A stretch of DNA of 44,410 nucleotides from an uncultured Lachnospiraceae bacterium (GCA_902801515.1 CADCII010000054.1:1-44410); one strand, 5' to 3'. Counted from the first letter of the stretch, positions 25,064 through 34,511 are shown. Notes: a model not told the origin generated them from the letters alone. Numbers and translations are program-made.

Positions 25064-25111
25064 GACAGTCAGTTTATCTGTGCAGAGCAGACGCGATGGA
25101 TCGAAAGAAGT

Positions 25112-25813
25112 TTACTCAGCGCTGCAGAGCAGATAGTTTGTCATATCATATTCATTTTCAAACATAAGATCCGGAGTAACGTCTGTGACAGGTTCATTTC
25201 TCCGGTTGATCCATACAGAGTGCCAGCCGCAGTGGCTGGCTCCTGCTATGTCCCCCTCGTAAGAGTCTCCGATCATCCACAGATCTTCCGGAGCCAGTGC
25301 CATCCGTAGCTGTGCGATCCGGAAGATAGCAGGATCCGGCTTGGTAGTGCCCACTTCCCCGGATACGATCACCCGCTCTTTTGGGATCCACCGGTCCAGA
25401 CGGAGCATGTCATATTTAGCCCACTGGTGGGAGGTTTCTCCGTTTGTCAGCACCCCAAGAGGGCAGCCTGAAGAACTGAGATGATCCATCAGCCTGACGA
25501 GAGGTTCGGACAGAGTGATATGATTCTGAAGATCGGTATACAGATCTGTCGCAGTTACGCCAACAGCTTCGGGATCAGAGACCCCGAAGCTGCGAAAGCA
25601 CTCTACAAAGCGCCAGATATTGGATTCCTGTGCAGTAATCTCCCCTCTCTCTACGAGGGGAAGGTTTTCTTCTGACAGCTGGTAAAAGAGACGGATAAAA
25701 CCGTTTCTGTCCCTGTCTGAAAGGGCATTGCCGGTTGCCTCATTTACAGCTTTCCAGAGCAGGTCCTCACGACAGTAGAGCGTGTCGTCGATGTCAAAGA
25801 CATATCCTGTCAT
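25112..25813 (-). CDS. HAD family hydrolase
   Basis: A 233-residue HAD phosphatase of subfamily I. Motif I is FDIDDTLYCRE, motif II the LGVLTNGE stretch, motif III VGTTKPDPAIF and motif IV MIGDSYEGDIAGA. It resembles YjjG/pyrimidine-nucleotidase-like members; the substrate is unknown. GGAGAG lies five bases before ATG 25813, whose A is shared with the aquaporin stop (TGATG), so the two genes are probably translationally coupled. An ORF start at 25831 would overlap the aquaporin gene further and has no site. Confidence 0.88.
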   Translation of the reverse strand: MTGYVFDIDDTLYCREDLLWKAVNEATGNALSDRDRNGFIRLFYQLSEENLPLVERGEITAQESNIWRFVECFRSFGVSDPEAVGVTATDLYTDLQNHITLSEPLVRLMDHLSSSGCPLGVLTNGETSHQWAKYDMLRLDRWIPKERVIVSGEVGTTKPDPAIFRIAQLRMALAPEDLWMIGDSYEGDIAGASHCGWHSVWINRRNEPVTDVTPDLMFENEYDMTNYLLCSAE

Positions 25814-26508
25814 CAATTCTCTCCGCTCCACAGAATCTTCCAGATTACAGCAGCGATGATGCCGCCGATCATGGGTCCAACGATGAATACCCAGACAACA
25901 CTCAGGTTTGCGCCGCCGAGGATAAGAGCCGGGCCGAATGAACGTGCCGGGTTGACGCTGGTGCCTGTGAAATAAATGCCGATCAGGTGAACCAGTGTAA
26001 GGGCTCCGCCGATGACCAGGCCTGCAACGTGGCTGTTCTCAGCCTTGGAGGTTGCGCCGAGTACTGCAAGTACGAAGATGCAGGTCAGGATGACTTCTAC
26101 GATGATGGACTGCATGGCATTGCCGTTATACAGACCGTTGCATCCAAGACCGTGCTCTGTGCCGATCAGTCCGCGCAGAACTGCTGCACCGCAGATCGCT
26201 CCGAGGAACTGTGCTGCCACATATCCGATGAAATCTGTGACGGTCATGCCGCCGTTGATCAGGACGCCTACAGAGACGGCCGGATTGATATGGCAGCCGG
26301 ACACATTTCCGATGGAATAAGCCATGGCGACACCGATGGAATAAGCCATGGCGACAATAACCAGACCGAACGCAAGAGCAGTCAGGATATAAGCTCCGTT
26401 TGCCTCCGCTCCGTTGCATCCAGTTACAGCTGCGACTCCGCAGGCAACAAAGACAAGTACAAATGTTCCGATGAACTCTGCAAGATACTTTTTGATTCCT
26501 TCTGACAT
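25813..26508 (-). CDS. Aquaporin (MIP family) with an internal 8-residue duplication
   Basis: A 231-residue membrane channel with six membrane segments and two half-helices. The two NPA motifs are CHINPAVS (NPA at 75-77) and TSVNPARSFGPAL. The second, with its following Arg, and the surrounding sequence resemble water-selective AqpZ more than GlpF. Just before the first NPA loop the segment VAMAYSIG appears twice (52-59 and 60-67), from a perfect 24-bp tandem repeat. That adds eight residues to the second membrane helix and may disturb the pore. AAAGGAG lies six bases before the start. It is coupled to the HAD gene. Confidence 0.9.
   Translation of the reverse strand: MSEGIKKYLAEFIGTFVLVFVACGVAAVTGCNGAEANGAYILTALAFGLVIVAMAYSIGVAMAYSIGNVSGCHINPAVSVGVLINGGMTVTDFIGYVAAQFLGAICGAAVLRGLIGTEHGLGCNGLYNGNAMQSIIVEVILTCIFVLAVLGATSKAENSHVAGLVIGGALTLVHLIGIYFTGTSVNPARSFGPALILGGANLSVVWVFIVGPMIGGIIAAVIWKILWSGEN
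26309..26356. repeat. Perfect 24-bp tandem duplication inside the aquaporin gene
   Basis: Bases 26309-26332 are repeated exactly at 26333-26356. Each copy begins CCGATGGAATAAGCC and ends GGCGACA. The copy number keeps the reading frame. Confidence 0.95.
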
Positions 26509-26539
26509 AGTGACTCCTTTCCAAAACCTATATTAATTA

Positions 26540-26581
26540 ATAATACTCCCGGCAGGCAAAAGTGCCTGTCGGGAGTATTAT
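26540..26581. terminator. 19-bp hairpin between mutS2 and aquaporin genes
   Basis: A 19-bp stem with one GT pair (26540-26558 with 26563-26581) has the loop AAAG. It lies beyond the mutS2 stop and 32-73 bases before the aquaporin start on the minus strand. It is most simply the mutS2 terminator, though it could also sit in the aquaporin leader. Confidence 0.65.
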
Positions 26582-26687
26582 ACTATACTTCTTAGAGATT
26601 TCCCAACATTTTCAGAGTTTCGCTGTGCGGATATGGGCAGCTTGATTCATGGGATGTGTGCATAATTATAAATTCATGATTATTGGA

Positions 26688-29227
26688 TCACTCCCGGAAT
26701 TTCACGATCGTGACTCCGGCGTCTCCTTCGCCGAATTCACCCAGGCGGAAAGAAGCGACTTTCTTCTGTTTGCGCAGGTAATCGTGCACGCCCTTTCGCA
26801 GAGCGCCGGTCCCTTTGCCGTGAACGATGCGGACGCTGGGAAGGTGGGCCATGTAGGCGTCGTCCAGATATTTATCAAGCTCAGAGACCGCTTCATCCAC
26901 TGTTTTGCCGAGCAGGTTGATCTCCATGGAAACTGCAGCTGACTTGGACATCCTGACTTTACCGGACCCGGTTCGTGACAGGTTGGGTGCTTTGATGGTC
27001 ACTTCATCGATCAGCTCAAGGTCACTGACATTGACCTTGGAATTCAGGATGCCCATCCTGACCTGCAGAGAACCCTTCTGATCCGGCAGGGTCATGACAG
27101 TACCCTTCAGATTCATTGACTTGACGAAGACACTGTCGCCGACGCGAAGTTTCTTCGGATCGAGAACCTTATGCTCCTGGCCGATCGTGGAGACCTCTTT
27201 GTCACCCTTTCCTTTTTTACTGTTTTTATCCAGAGCATTCATCCGCTCGCGCAGCTGCGTACGCTCGCGCTCCATCTGCCGGGCGGCGTTAGCGTCGCTG
27301 CCGTATTTATTGTAATTACGGATGGTCTCATCTGCGTAAGCTTTCGTATCTCTGAGGATCTGGGCGGCTTCTTCGCGGGCTTTCGCCAGGATTTTCTCTC
27401 TTGAGTCTTCCAGATTGCGGCTTCGCCGCTCAAGAGACGCTCTGAGGGAACGGATCTCATCCCGGTCACGGGTCATTTCATTCTCAGCCTTCTCCATGGA
27501 GATCCTGCGGTCTTCCAGGTCGGAGATCACATCTTCAAAGTCTTCTTCCGCATCGGAAAGATGCAGTTTTGCACTCTCTATCACATCGTCCGGAAGACCG
27601 AGTTTCCTTGAGATCGCAAATGCGTTTGACTTTCCGGGAACGCCGATCAGCAGGCGGTAGGTGGGACGGAGAGTAGCGACATCAAATTCGCAGCATCCGT
27701 TCTCCACGCCAGGAGTTGAGAGGGCGTAGATCTTCAGCTCGGAATAGTGGGTCGTTGCCACAGTCCTGATCCCGCGCTCATGCAGAGAGGAGAGCAGTGC
27801 GATGGCAAGGGCGGCGCCCTCCTCAGGGTCGGTGCCGGCGCCAAGCTCGTCGAAGAGGACGAGGGATTTCTCATCGGCCTTATCCCAGAAGGATACGATG
27901 TTGGTCATATGGCTGGAAAATGTACTCAGGCTCTGCTCTATCGACTGCTCATCTCCGATATCCGCGTAGACTTCCGTGAACAGGGAAGGCCAGCCTGTCC
28001 CATGAGGGTCAGCAGTCCCACAGTCTTCAGGCTGACGGTCTTACCGCCGGTGTTCGGACCGGAGATGATCAGCAGGTCATACGTGTCTCCCAGACCGATA
28101 TCCACCGGAACGACCGTCCTGCGGTCAATCAGCGGATGCCTTGCTCTGCGAAGATCAATGATCCCGTCCTCATTGAAATCCGGCATAGTGGCATTCATTT
28201 TTCTGGCAAGCTGTGCGCGGGCAAAGATAAAGTCCAGCGCAGTCAGTACTTCTACATTGGTGATCAGATTCTCGCTGTACTTCGCTGCCTCTTCACTGAG
28301 GGAAGCAAGGATCTTCTGAATCTCCGCCTTTTCGTCAGCCTCCAGCTGACGGATGTCGTTGTTCAGCTTCACGATCGCCATGGGCTCGACAAACAGAGTG
28401 GAGCCGGAGGCGGACTGGTCATGGATCATACCCGGCACCTGGGAGCGATGCTCAGCGCGGACCGGAATACAGTAACGGCCGTCACGCTGGGTGATCAGGG
28501 CGTCCTGAAGATACTGCCTGGCAGATCCGTTGACGATCTCCGCAAGCTGGGAATGGATCCTCTCCTGGGACAGATGGATTTGCCGTCGGATCCTGCGAAG
28601 CTCGGGGGAAGCGTCGTCCGCAATCTCTTCTTCGGAGAGGATGCAGCGGCGGATCTCACGGCACAGGGATACAAGAGGATCGATGCCGCGGAACATATCC
28701 GTCAGCGAATCCTCCGAGAAATTTTCTTCTTCGACGTCGGCCGGTACAGCCTGGGCAGTCTGATTCCTGGTCCAGTGAGGAGTAATCTCATCTTCCCTGC
28801 GGCGGTTTTTTCCGGAGCCGGAACGGGAACTGTTCCCGGAGCCGGAGGAAGAGGCTGCTGAAGCCTGCGTACGACTGGCCGGGGCGCTTTTCTGCGCAGC
28901 TTCCGTCTTTTCATACTGGTGCGCTCTCTGCGCAGCTTCCAGAAGCTTCGCGATATCCAGAAGTTCCGTGATGCCTAAGCTGCTTCCGATCTCCAGCCTG
29001 CGCACATCAGGGCGGATATCCCTGACGCCTGAGAAGGACAGATTCCCCTTCGCATAGATACGGCGAAGCGCATCAGAAGTTTCTCTTTGTGTCCGCAGGA
29101 TCTCAGGAAGATTGTCTGAAGGCAGCAGGGCACGGCACAGCGCCTTGCCGGGCTGTGAAGTCGCGCATTCTGTAAGCTGAAGAATTATCTTCGGGTATTC
29201 AAGCACCCGCAATGCTTTTTCATTCAT
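26688..29227 (-). pseudogene. mutS2: Endonuclease MutS2, frameshifted by a deletion
   Basis: MutS2 limits recombination and acts on stalled ribosomes in Firmicutes. The upstream part holds the core and lever regions and Walker A in ISGPNTGGKTVSLKTVGLLT. After GQAGL the frame is lost (stop near 27936). The other part continues in another frame with FTEVYADIGDEQSIEQSLST, Walker B VLFDELGAGTDP, a coiled coil, and the C-terminal Smr domain with HGKGTGALRKG. Known MutS2 proteins have about 12 residues (HIPA-type) between GL and the F of FTEV. Only five bases remain, so about 31 nt are missing near 27981-27988. Residues 108-168 are an unusual Ser/Gly-rich insert. Neither half carries both Walker motifs. 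Confidence 0.88.
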
Positions 29228-29300
29228 ATTGGTCTGATTCCTTAATTTGTCTGCCTTGTTTCAGGATCCGGAGCTGTTTTCTGTCCGGATTGTTTCTCTT

Positions 29301-29329
29301 ATCTTACAGGAAGAGAAGGTTCTTTACAA
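29301..29329 (-). promoter_or_regulatory. Promoter of mutS2
   Basis: On the minus strand TTGTAA (29324-29329) and TAAGAT (29301-29306) are 17 bp apart, about 70 bases before the mutS2 start. The divergent 317-base gap otherwise holds only the nrdD promoter and small palindromes. Confidence 0.55.
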
Positions 29330-29395
29330 CTTGACAAACATCTGCTTTGTGCATCTTCGCCAAGAGTAAATGGAAAATATCTCCGTTTTTTCCCC

Positions 29396-29446
29396 TTGCA
29401 CTTCCCTCATATCGGGATTATCATTGGTTGGTACCACATCTTGTGG
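29396..29446 (+). promoter_or_regulatory. Promoter of nrdD and a palindrome at the transcript start
   Basis: TTGCAC (29396-29401) and TATCAT (29419-29424) are 17 bp apart. Directly after the expected start lies the palindrome CCACA-TCT-TGTGG (29434-29446). It faintly recalls an NrdR half-box but has the wrong length, so the regulator is open. Confidence 0.5.
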
Positions 29447-29544
29447 GCTTATCTTTGATTATTTCCAGATGTTGAGTGCAGCTGATCGGCGGGACTTGGC
29501 TGTTTCGGACTGTAAGAGGACCGGGGCTGGCCGGAGGGGAGCAT

Positions 29545-31758
29545 ATGAGTATAGAGATTAAGGCAAATGTCATTAAGAGGAACGGCCAGGAAGTGCCGTT
29601 TGAGATCGATAAGATCGTCAATGCGATCCGCAAGGCGAATGCTGAAGTCGACAGGCTTCATCAGTTAAATGAATACCAGATCGTTGCGATTTCTGACAAG
29701 ATCGCTCTCGAGATCGGAGCTATGCCTCACGCAGCAGGCGTTGAAGAGATCCAGGACATGGTAGAGAGGGGCATCATGGAGATGCGCGGTTATGAAGTCG
29801 CGCAGAAGTATGTCCGCTACCGTTATAAGAGAGAGATCGCGCGCAAGTCCAACACGACGGACAATGGGATCCTTGCTCTGATCAACCAGGTTAATGAGGA
29901 GGTCAATCAGGAGAATTCCAACAAGAATCCTGCTATCAATTCCACGCAGCGCGACTATATGGCCGGCGAGGTCTCCAAGGATCTCACCCGCAGAGTGCTG
30001 CTTCCCGAGGATATTGTGCGCGCCCACGAAGAAGGAGTCATTCATTTCCATGACTCAGATTACTTCGCGCAGAAAGAGCATAACTGTGACCTGGTCAACC
30101 TGGAGGATATGCTGCAGAACGGTACAGTCATCTCAGAGACCATGATCACCAAGCCGCACAGCTTCCTGACAGCGTGCAATATCGCGACGCAGATCATCGC
30201 GCAGGTCGCGTCCAACCAGTATGGCGGCCAGACATTTACGCTGGCGCATCTGTCTCCGTTTGTAAATGAGAGCCGCATCCGTCTTCGCAGTCAGGTGGCG
30301 GAGAATCTGAAAGATGCCGGACTTGAGGCGACACAGGAGCAGATCAACTGCATCGCTGAGGAGCGCCTGAAGAAGGAGATCACCTCCGGCGTTCAGACGA
30401 TCCAGTATCAGCTGATCACGCTGATGACCTGCAACGGACAGGCGCCGTTTGTCTCCATGACCATGTATCTGGATGAGGTTCCCGAAGGACCGCAGAGAAG
30501 AGACCTTGCGATGGTCATCGAGGAAGTCCTGAACCAGAGGATCAAGGGGACACAGAATGAGAAGGGCGTCTGGATCACGCCGGCTTTCCCGAAGCTTCTG
30601 TACGTGCTGGATGAGGATAATATCAGAGAGGACTCACCGTACTTCTATCTGACGGAACTCGCCGCAAAGTGCACTGCCAAACGCATGGTGCCGGATTATA
30701 TCTCCGCCAAAAAGATGAGAGAGCTGAAGGGTGACGTCTATCCCTGCATGGGATGCCGTTCTTTCCTGACTCCGGACCGCAGCTGGTCGAAGGGCAATCT
30801 GGCAAATGCCGGGAATTATAAAGAGGGAGAGCACCGCTACTACGGCCGTTTCAATCAGGGCGTCGTGACGATCAACCTGGTCGACGCTGCTCTGTCTTCC
30901 GGCAAGGATATGGACAAGTTCTGGGAGATCCTGGAGGAGAGACTGGAACTGTGCCACAGAGCACTGCGCTGCAGACATGAACGCCTGAAGGGAACCAGCT
31001 CCAATGTCGCGCCGATCCTCTGGCAGTATGGTGCGCTCGCGAGGCTGAAGAGCGGCGAGAAGATCGACCGTCTTCTGTATGACGGATATTCCACCATTTC
31101 TCTGGGCTACGCAGGCCTGTATGAAATGTGCTACTACATGACCGGAAAGTCACACACAGATCCGGAAGCAAAGCCGTTTGCGCTTGCAGTCATGCAGAAA
31201 TTAAATGACAAGTGCGCCGAGTGGAAGAAGGCTGAGAATATCGACTATTCCGTCTACGGAACTCCGCTGGAGTCCACTACCTACAAATTCGCGAAGTGCC
31301 TGCAGAGGCGTTTCGGCGAGATCGAGGGTGTAACGGACCACAACTACATCACGAACAGCTACCATGTGAACGTTCGTGAGAACATTGACGCTTTTAAAAA
31401 GCTGAAGTTTGAAGCTGAGTTCCAGGCACTGAGCCCGGGCGGGGCGATCTCTTATATCGAGGTGCCGGATATGCAGCAGAATATTCCTGCAGTCCTTACA
31501 GTGATCCGCTACATCTATGACAACATCATGTATGCGGAACTCAATACCAAGAGTGATTACTGCATGTGCTGCGGATACAATGGCGAGATCGCGATCATCG
31601 AAGATGAAAATGGAAAACTCGTGTGGGAATGCCCGAACTGCGGCAATAAGGACCAGACGAAGATGAGCGTCGCGAGACGTACCTGCGGATACATCGGTAC
31701 TCAGTTCTGGAACCAGGGACGTACCCAGGAGATCCGGGACCGCGTCATGCATCTGTGA
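29545..31758 (+). CDS. nrdD: Anaerobic ribonucleoside-triphosphate reductase
   Basis: A class III glycyl-radical reductase of 737 residues that makes dNTPs without oxygen, using formate. The N-terminal ATP-cone reads VIKRNGQEVPFEIDKIVNAI. The catalytic barrel includes FHDSDYFAQKEHNCDLVNLE and CMGCRSFLTPDRSW. Near the C-terminus are the zinc Cys pairs YCMCCGY and ECPNCGNK and the radical site RRTCGYIGTQFW, with the radical Gly at about residue 715. The start is ATG 29545 with GGAGGGGAG upstream; an ATG at 29476 is in frame but has no site. Its activase NrdG follows. Confidence 0.97.
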   Translation: MSIEIKANVIKRNGQEVPFEIDKIVNAIRKANAEVDRLHQLNEYQIVAISDKIALEIGAMPHAAGVEEIQDMVERGIMEMRGYEVAQKYVRYRYKREIARKSNTTDNGILALINQVNEEVNQENSNKNPAINSTQRDYMAGEVSKDLTRRVLLPEDIVRAHEEGVIHFHDSDYFAQKEHNCDLVNLEDMLQNGTVISETMITKPHSFLTACNIATQIIAQVASNQYGGQTFTLAHLSPFVNESRIRLRSQVAENLKDAGLEATQEQINCIAEERLKKEITSGVQTIQYQLITLMTCNGQAPFVSMTMYLDEVPEGPQRRDLAMVIEEVLNQRIKGTQNEKGVWITPAFPKLLYVLDEDNIREDSPYFYLTELAAKCTAKRMVPDYISAKKMRELKGDVYPCMGCRSFLTPDRSWSKGNLANAGNYKEGEHRYYGRFNQGVVTINLVDAALSSGKDMDKFWEILEERLELCHRALRCRHERLKGTSSNVAPILWQYGALARLKSGEKIDRLLYDGYSTISLGYAGLYEMCYYMTGKSHTDPEAKPFALAVMQKLNDKCAEWKKAENIDYSVYGTPLESTTYKFAKCLQRRFGEIEGVTDHNYITNSYHVNVRENIDAFKKLKFEAEFQALSPGGAISYIEVPDMQQNIPAVLTVIRYIYDNIMYAELNTKSDYCMCCGYNGEIAIIEDENGKLVWECPNCGNKDQTKMSVARRTCGYIGTQFWNQGRTQEIRDRVMHL

Positions 31759-31768
31759 TATGACACAG

Positions 31769-31787
31769 GCATCTGATTATCAGATGC
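31769..31787 (+). promoter_or_regulatory. Small hairpin after nrdD
   Basis: GCATCTGA / TCAGATGC with loop TTA lies 10 bases after the nrdD stop, with no T-tract. It may stabilise the nrdD mRNA 3' end. Confidence 0.4.
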
Positions 31788-31822
31788 AGCGATTAAGGCA
31801 ACAAGGGGATTTATTATAGACG

Positions 31823-31854
31823 GAGGGCTGCTGCGTGATGCGGCAGCCCTCTTT
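31823..31854 (+). terminator. Intercistronic terminator-like hairpin between nrdD and nrdG
   Basis: GAGGGCTGC (31823-31831) pairs with GCAGCCCTC (31843-31851), followed by only TTT. A leaky stop here would give less NrdG than NrdD, which suits an activase. Confidence 0.5.
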
Positions 31855-31876
31855 GCAGAACCGGGAAGGAACGGAA

Positions 31877-32404
31877 ATGAATTATTCAGTGATCAAGGAA
31901 TATGATATCGCGAATGGACCCGGATGCAGGACCACTCTGTTTGTGTCCGGCTGCCGGAACCACTGCGAGGGCTGTTTTCAGCCTGAGACATGGAGTTTTT
32001 CCTACGGACAGATCTATGGTTCCCAGACACAGCAGTATCTTCTGGATTCTCTTGAGCCGGATTATGTATCCGGACTGACGCTGCTCGGCGGAGATCCTTT
32101 TGAGGAGGAGAACCAGGAAGTTCTGATCTCTCTTCTGGAACAGGTCCGCGAACGCTACGGCAGAAGTAAGAATATCTGGGCATACACCGGCTATATATAC
32201 GACCGGGACCTGGTTCCGGGCGGCAGTAAATACACGGATGTCACAGACCGGATGCTGGCGTGCCTTGATGTCCTGGTGGACGGACCTTTCATCCTGGCGC
32301 AGAAGAATATCATGCTCCAGTTCAGGGGATCGTCCAATCAGAGGCTTCTGGATATGCCTCATACCCTGGAGAGCGGGACGCCGGTGATTATAGAGTCTGT
32401 CTGA
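31877..32404 (+). CDS. nrdG: Anaerobic ribonucleotide reductase activating protein
   Basis: A 175-residue radical SAM activase that installs the glycyl radical in NrdD. The [4Fe-4S] motif is C26-RNH-C30-EG-C33 within LFVSGCRNHCEGCFQPETW, followed by LTLLGGDPFEEEN and VDGPFI, all typical of NrdG. The start is ATG 31877 with GGGAAGGAA upstream; an in-frame ATG at 31835 lies inside the preceding hairpin. It lies 118 bases after nrdD. Confidence 0.96.
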   Translation: MNYSVIKEYDIANGPGCRTTLFVSGCRNHCEGCFQPETWSFSYGQIYGSQTQQYLLDSLEPDYVSGLTLLGGDPFEEENQEVLISLLEQVRERYGRSKNIWAYTGYIYDRDLVPGGSKYTDVTDRMLACLDVLVDGPFILAQKNIMLQFRGSSNQRLLDMPHTLESGTPVIIESV

Positions 32405-32492
32405 GATATAACAGTTGCAATTCTGCGGAAGATGTAGCAGAATAGGCGGGATAGTTAAAAATGACCTGATGTTTATTTCCGGGAGAGATCAA

Positions 32493-33869
32493 GTGAGTTT
32501 ACAGAAACAGGCGAGTCCGCAGAAAGAAAATAAAATGGGAGTGATGCCGGTAAAGCGGCTGATCATTTCCATGTCGCTTCCTATGATGGCCTCAATGCTT
32601 GTGCAGGCGTTGTACAACATTGTAGACAGTATCTTTGTATCGCAGATCAATGAACAGGCACTGACTGCGGTAACACTGGCATTCCCCATACAGACGCTGA
32701 TGGTTGCGGTGGGTTCCGGTACCGGCGTCGGTATCAACGCCCTTCTGTCGAAGTCTCTGGGAGAGAAGAAGATTGACCGGTCGGACGCGGCAGCCAACAC
32801 CGGACTTCTCCTGATCTTTTTCTCCTACCTTGTATTCCTGCTGATAGGAATCTTTGGCATGGAGCTGTTTTTCAACACCCAGACGTCTGACCCGCAGATC
32901 GTGGAATACGGTATCTCTTATCTCCGGATCGTCTGCTGCCTGTCCTTCGGGATGCTGTTCCAGATGACATTTGAGAGGCTTCTCCAGTCGACCGGGATGA
33001 CGGTCTATTCCATGGTATCCCAGATGACCGGCGCGATCTTCAACATCATCTTTGACCCGATCCTGATCTTCGGATATTTCGGATTCCCGAAACTCGGCGT
33101 TGCCGGTGCGGCTTACGCGACGGTTATCGGGCAGATGATCGGTGCCACGATCGGCCTGGTCCTGAACCTGAAGAAAAATAAAGAGATCCATTTCAGTTTC
33201 GCGAAGATCCTGCATCCGGATATAGAGACGGTCAAACGGATTTATTTTGTCGGCGTTCCGTCCATCCTGATGATCTCGATCGGATCGGTTATGAGTTATC
33301 TGATGAACCGTATACTGACCGGTTTTTCTTCTACTGCGACAGCGGTGTACGGAGTTTATTTCAAACTGCAGAGTTTCTTCTTCATGCCGGTTTTTGGTCT
33401 GAATAACGGTCTGATCCCGGTACTTGCCTACAACTATGGAGCAAGGAAGAAGGACAGGATCAAGGAAGCGCTGACGTTTTCATTTAAGCTGGTATTTGTC
33501 ATAATGTTCATCGGCATGCTGATCTTCCTGCTGTTCCCGGAGGCTCTGCTGTCTCTGTTTAACGCGTCAGGCAACATGAGGGAAATGGGCGTGATCGCGC
33601 TGCGTACAGTCGCGCCACATTTTCCGATCGCTGCAATAGGAATTACGTTGGGATCGGTCTTCCAGGCATTTTCCAGAAGTTATTATTCCATGATCATCTC
33701 CCTGGCACGCCAGCTGATCGTGCTGATCCCGGCCGCGTGGCTGCTTGCCCATGTGACGGGCAATGTCAATATGGTGTGGTGGAGTTTCCTGATCGCCGAG
33801 GTCGTGTCCTGTGCACTTTCAATCGTTTTCTTCCGGAAAGTATACCGTGAAGTAATAGAACCGCTATGA
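32493..33869 (+). CDS. MATE family efflux transporter
   Basis: An intact polytopic MATE exporter of ~458 residues with about 12 membrane segments. The first half has KRLIISMSLPMMASMLVQAL and ALYNIVDSIFVSQINEQALT, and the second half GLNNGLIPVLAYNYGARKKD, the usual mid-protein MATE signature. Such proteins extrude drugs or metabolites using an ion gradient. GTG 32493 is the best start because GGGAGAG lies seven bases before it; an in-frame start at 32415 adds 26 unconvincing residues. Its stop overlaps the mntP start (ATGA). The substrate is unknown. Confidence 0.88.
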   Translation: MSLQKQASPQKENKMGVMPVKRLIISMSLPMMASMLVQALYNIVDSIFVSQINEQALTAVTLAFPIQTLMVAVGSGTGVGINALLSKSLGEKKIDRSDAAANTGLLLIFFSYLVFLLIGIFGMELFFNTQTSDPQIVEYGISYLRIVCCLSFGMLFQMTFERLLQSTGMTVYSMVSQMTGAIFNIIFDPILIFGYFGFPKLGVAGAAYATVIGQMIGATIGLVLNLKKNKEIHFSFAKILHPDIETVKRIYFVGVPSILMISIGSVMSYLMNRILTGFSSTATAVYGVYFKLQSFFFMPVFGLNNGLIPVLAYNYGARKKDRIKEALTFSFKLVFVIMFIGMLIFLLFPEALLSLFNASGNMREMGVIALRTVAPHFPIAAIGITLGSVFQAFSRSYYSMIISLARQLIVLIPAAWLLAHVTGNVNMVWWSFLIAEVVSCALSIVFFRKVYREVIEPL

Positions 33870-34438
33870 ATCTGAGATTTTTCGCGAACAGCATACTACT
33901 CGGGGCAGGTCTTGCCATGGATGCGTTTTCGGTATCCTGCGCCAACGGTCTGAAGGAGCCGGACATGAAAGTGGGGCGGATGAGCCTGATCGCAGGCATG
34001 TACGCCTGGTTTCAGTTTATGATGCCCATGATCGGATGGTTCTGTGTCCGGAAGGTTGCGGAGTATTTTGTGATGTTCCAGAGGTTCATTCCATGGATCG
34101 CACTGATCCTCCTTCTTTGTATCGGCGGCAAGATGCTTCTGGAAGGGATCTGCGGCGGCGACGCTGAAGACAGTGGCACACTTCTTCTTGGCGCGCTGGT
34201 TCTCCAGGCAATTGCGACATCTATCGACGCGCTGTCAGTCGGATTCACAATCGAGAAATATGATGTGGTCATGGCTCTGACGGCATGTCTTCTGATCGCC
34301 GTGGTCACATATGTCATATGCATGGGCGGTCTTGTGATCGGTAAGAAGGTCGGTACAAAACTGACGGGAAAGGCTTCCATCCTCGGAGGCGTTATTCTGA
34401 TCGCGATCGGAATCGAGATCTTTGTGGGCGGAATATGA
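33866..34438 (+). CDS. mntP: Putative manganese efflux pump MntP
   Basis: A 190-residue membrane protein with six segments in two repeated halves. The repeat signature is seen twice: LGAGLAMDAFSVSCANGL near the N-terminus and IATSIDALSVGFTIEKYD in the middle, each with the Asp of the MntP family. MntP exports Mn2+. The ATG overlaps the MATE stop as ATGA, so translation is coupled. No Mn-sensing riboswitch is seen ahead of the pair. The family is confident; ion specificity is by homology. Confidence 0.88.
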   Translation: MNLRFFANSILLGAGLAMDAFSVSCANGLKEPDMKVGRMSLIAGMYAWFQFMMPMIGWFCVRKVAEYFVMFQRFIPWIALILLLCIGGKMLLEGICGGDAEDSGTLLLGALVLQAIATSIDALSVGFTIEKYDVVMALTACLLIAVVTYVICMGGLVIGKKVGTKLTGKASILGGVILIAIGIEIFVGGI

Positions 34439-34439
34439 T

Positions 34440-34495
34440 GATGCCCGAGGAGCGCGGGAGTTGCGAAGCAACGAAGCGATCCGTACATCATAGAA
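34440..34495. repeat. Short palindromic element after mntP
   Basis: ATGATG and CATCAT bound a 56-base unit holding the hairpin GTTGC-GAA-GCAAC (around 34461-34473). The core TGCGAAGCA also appears, as reverse complement with flanking changes, in the hairpin at 5049-5061. The two may belong to one family of interspersed palindromes. Confidence 0.35.
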
Positions 34496-34511
34496 TAATA
34501 ACAGATATGTG

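Noticed and set aside
29434-29446. NrdR box upstream of nrdD
   Set aside because: The palindrome is 13 bp with an odd centre, whereas NrdR boxes are 16 bp and usually paired; only a generic operator can be claimed.
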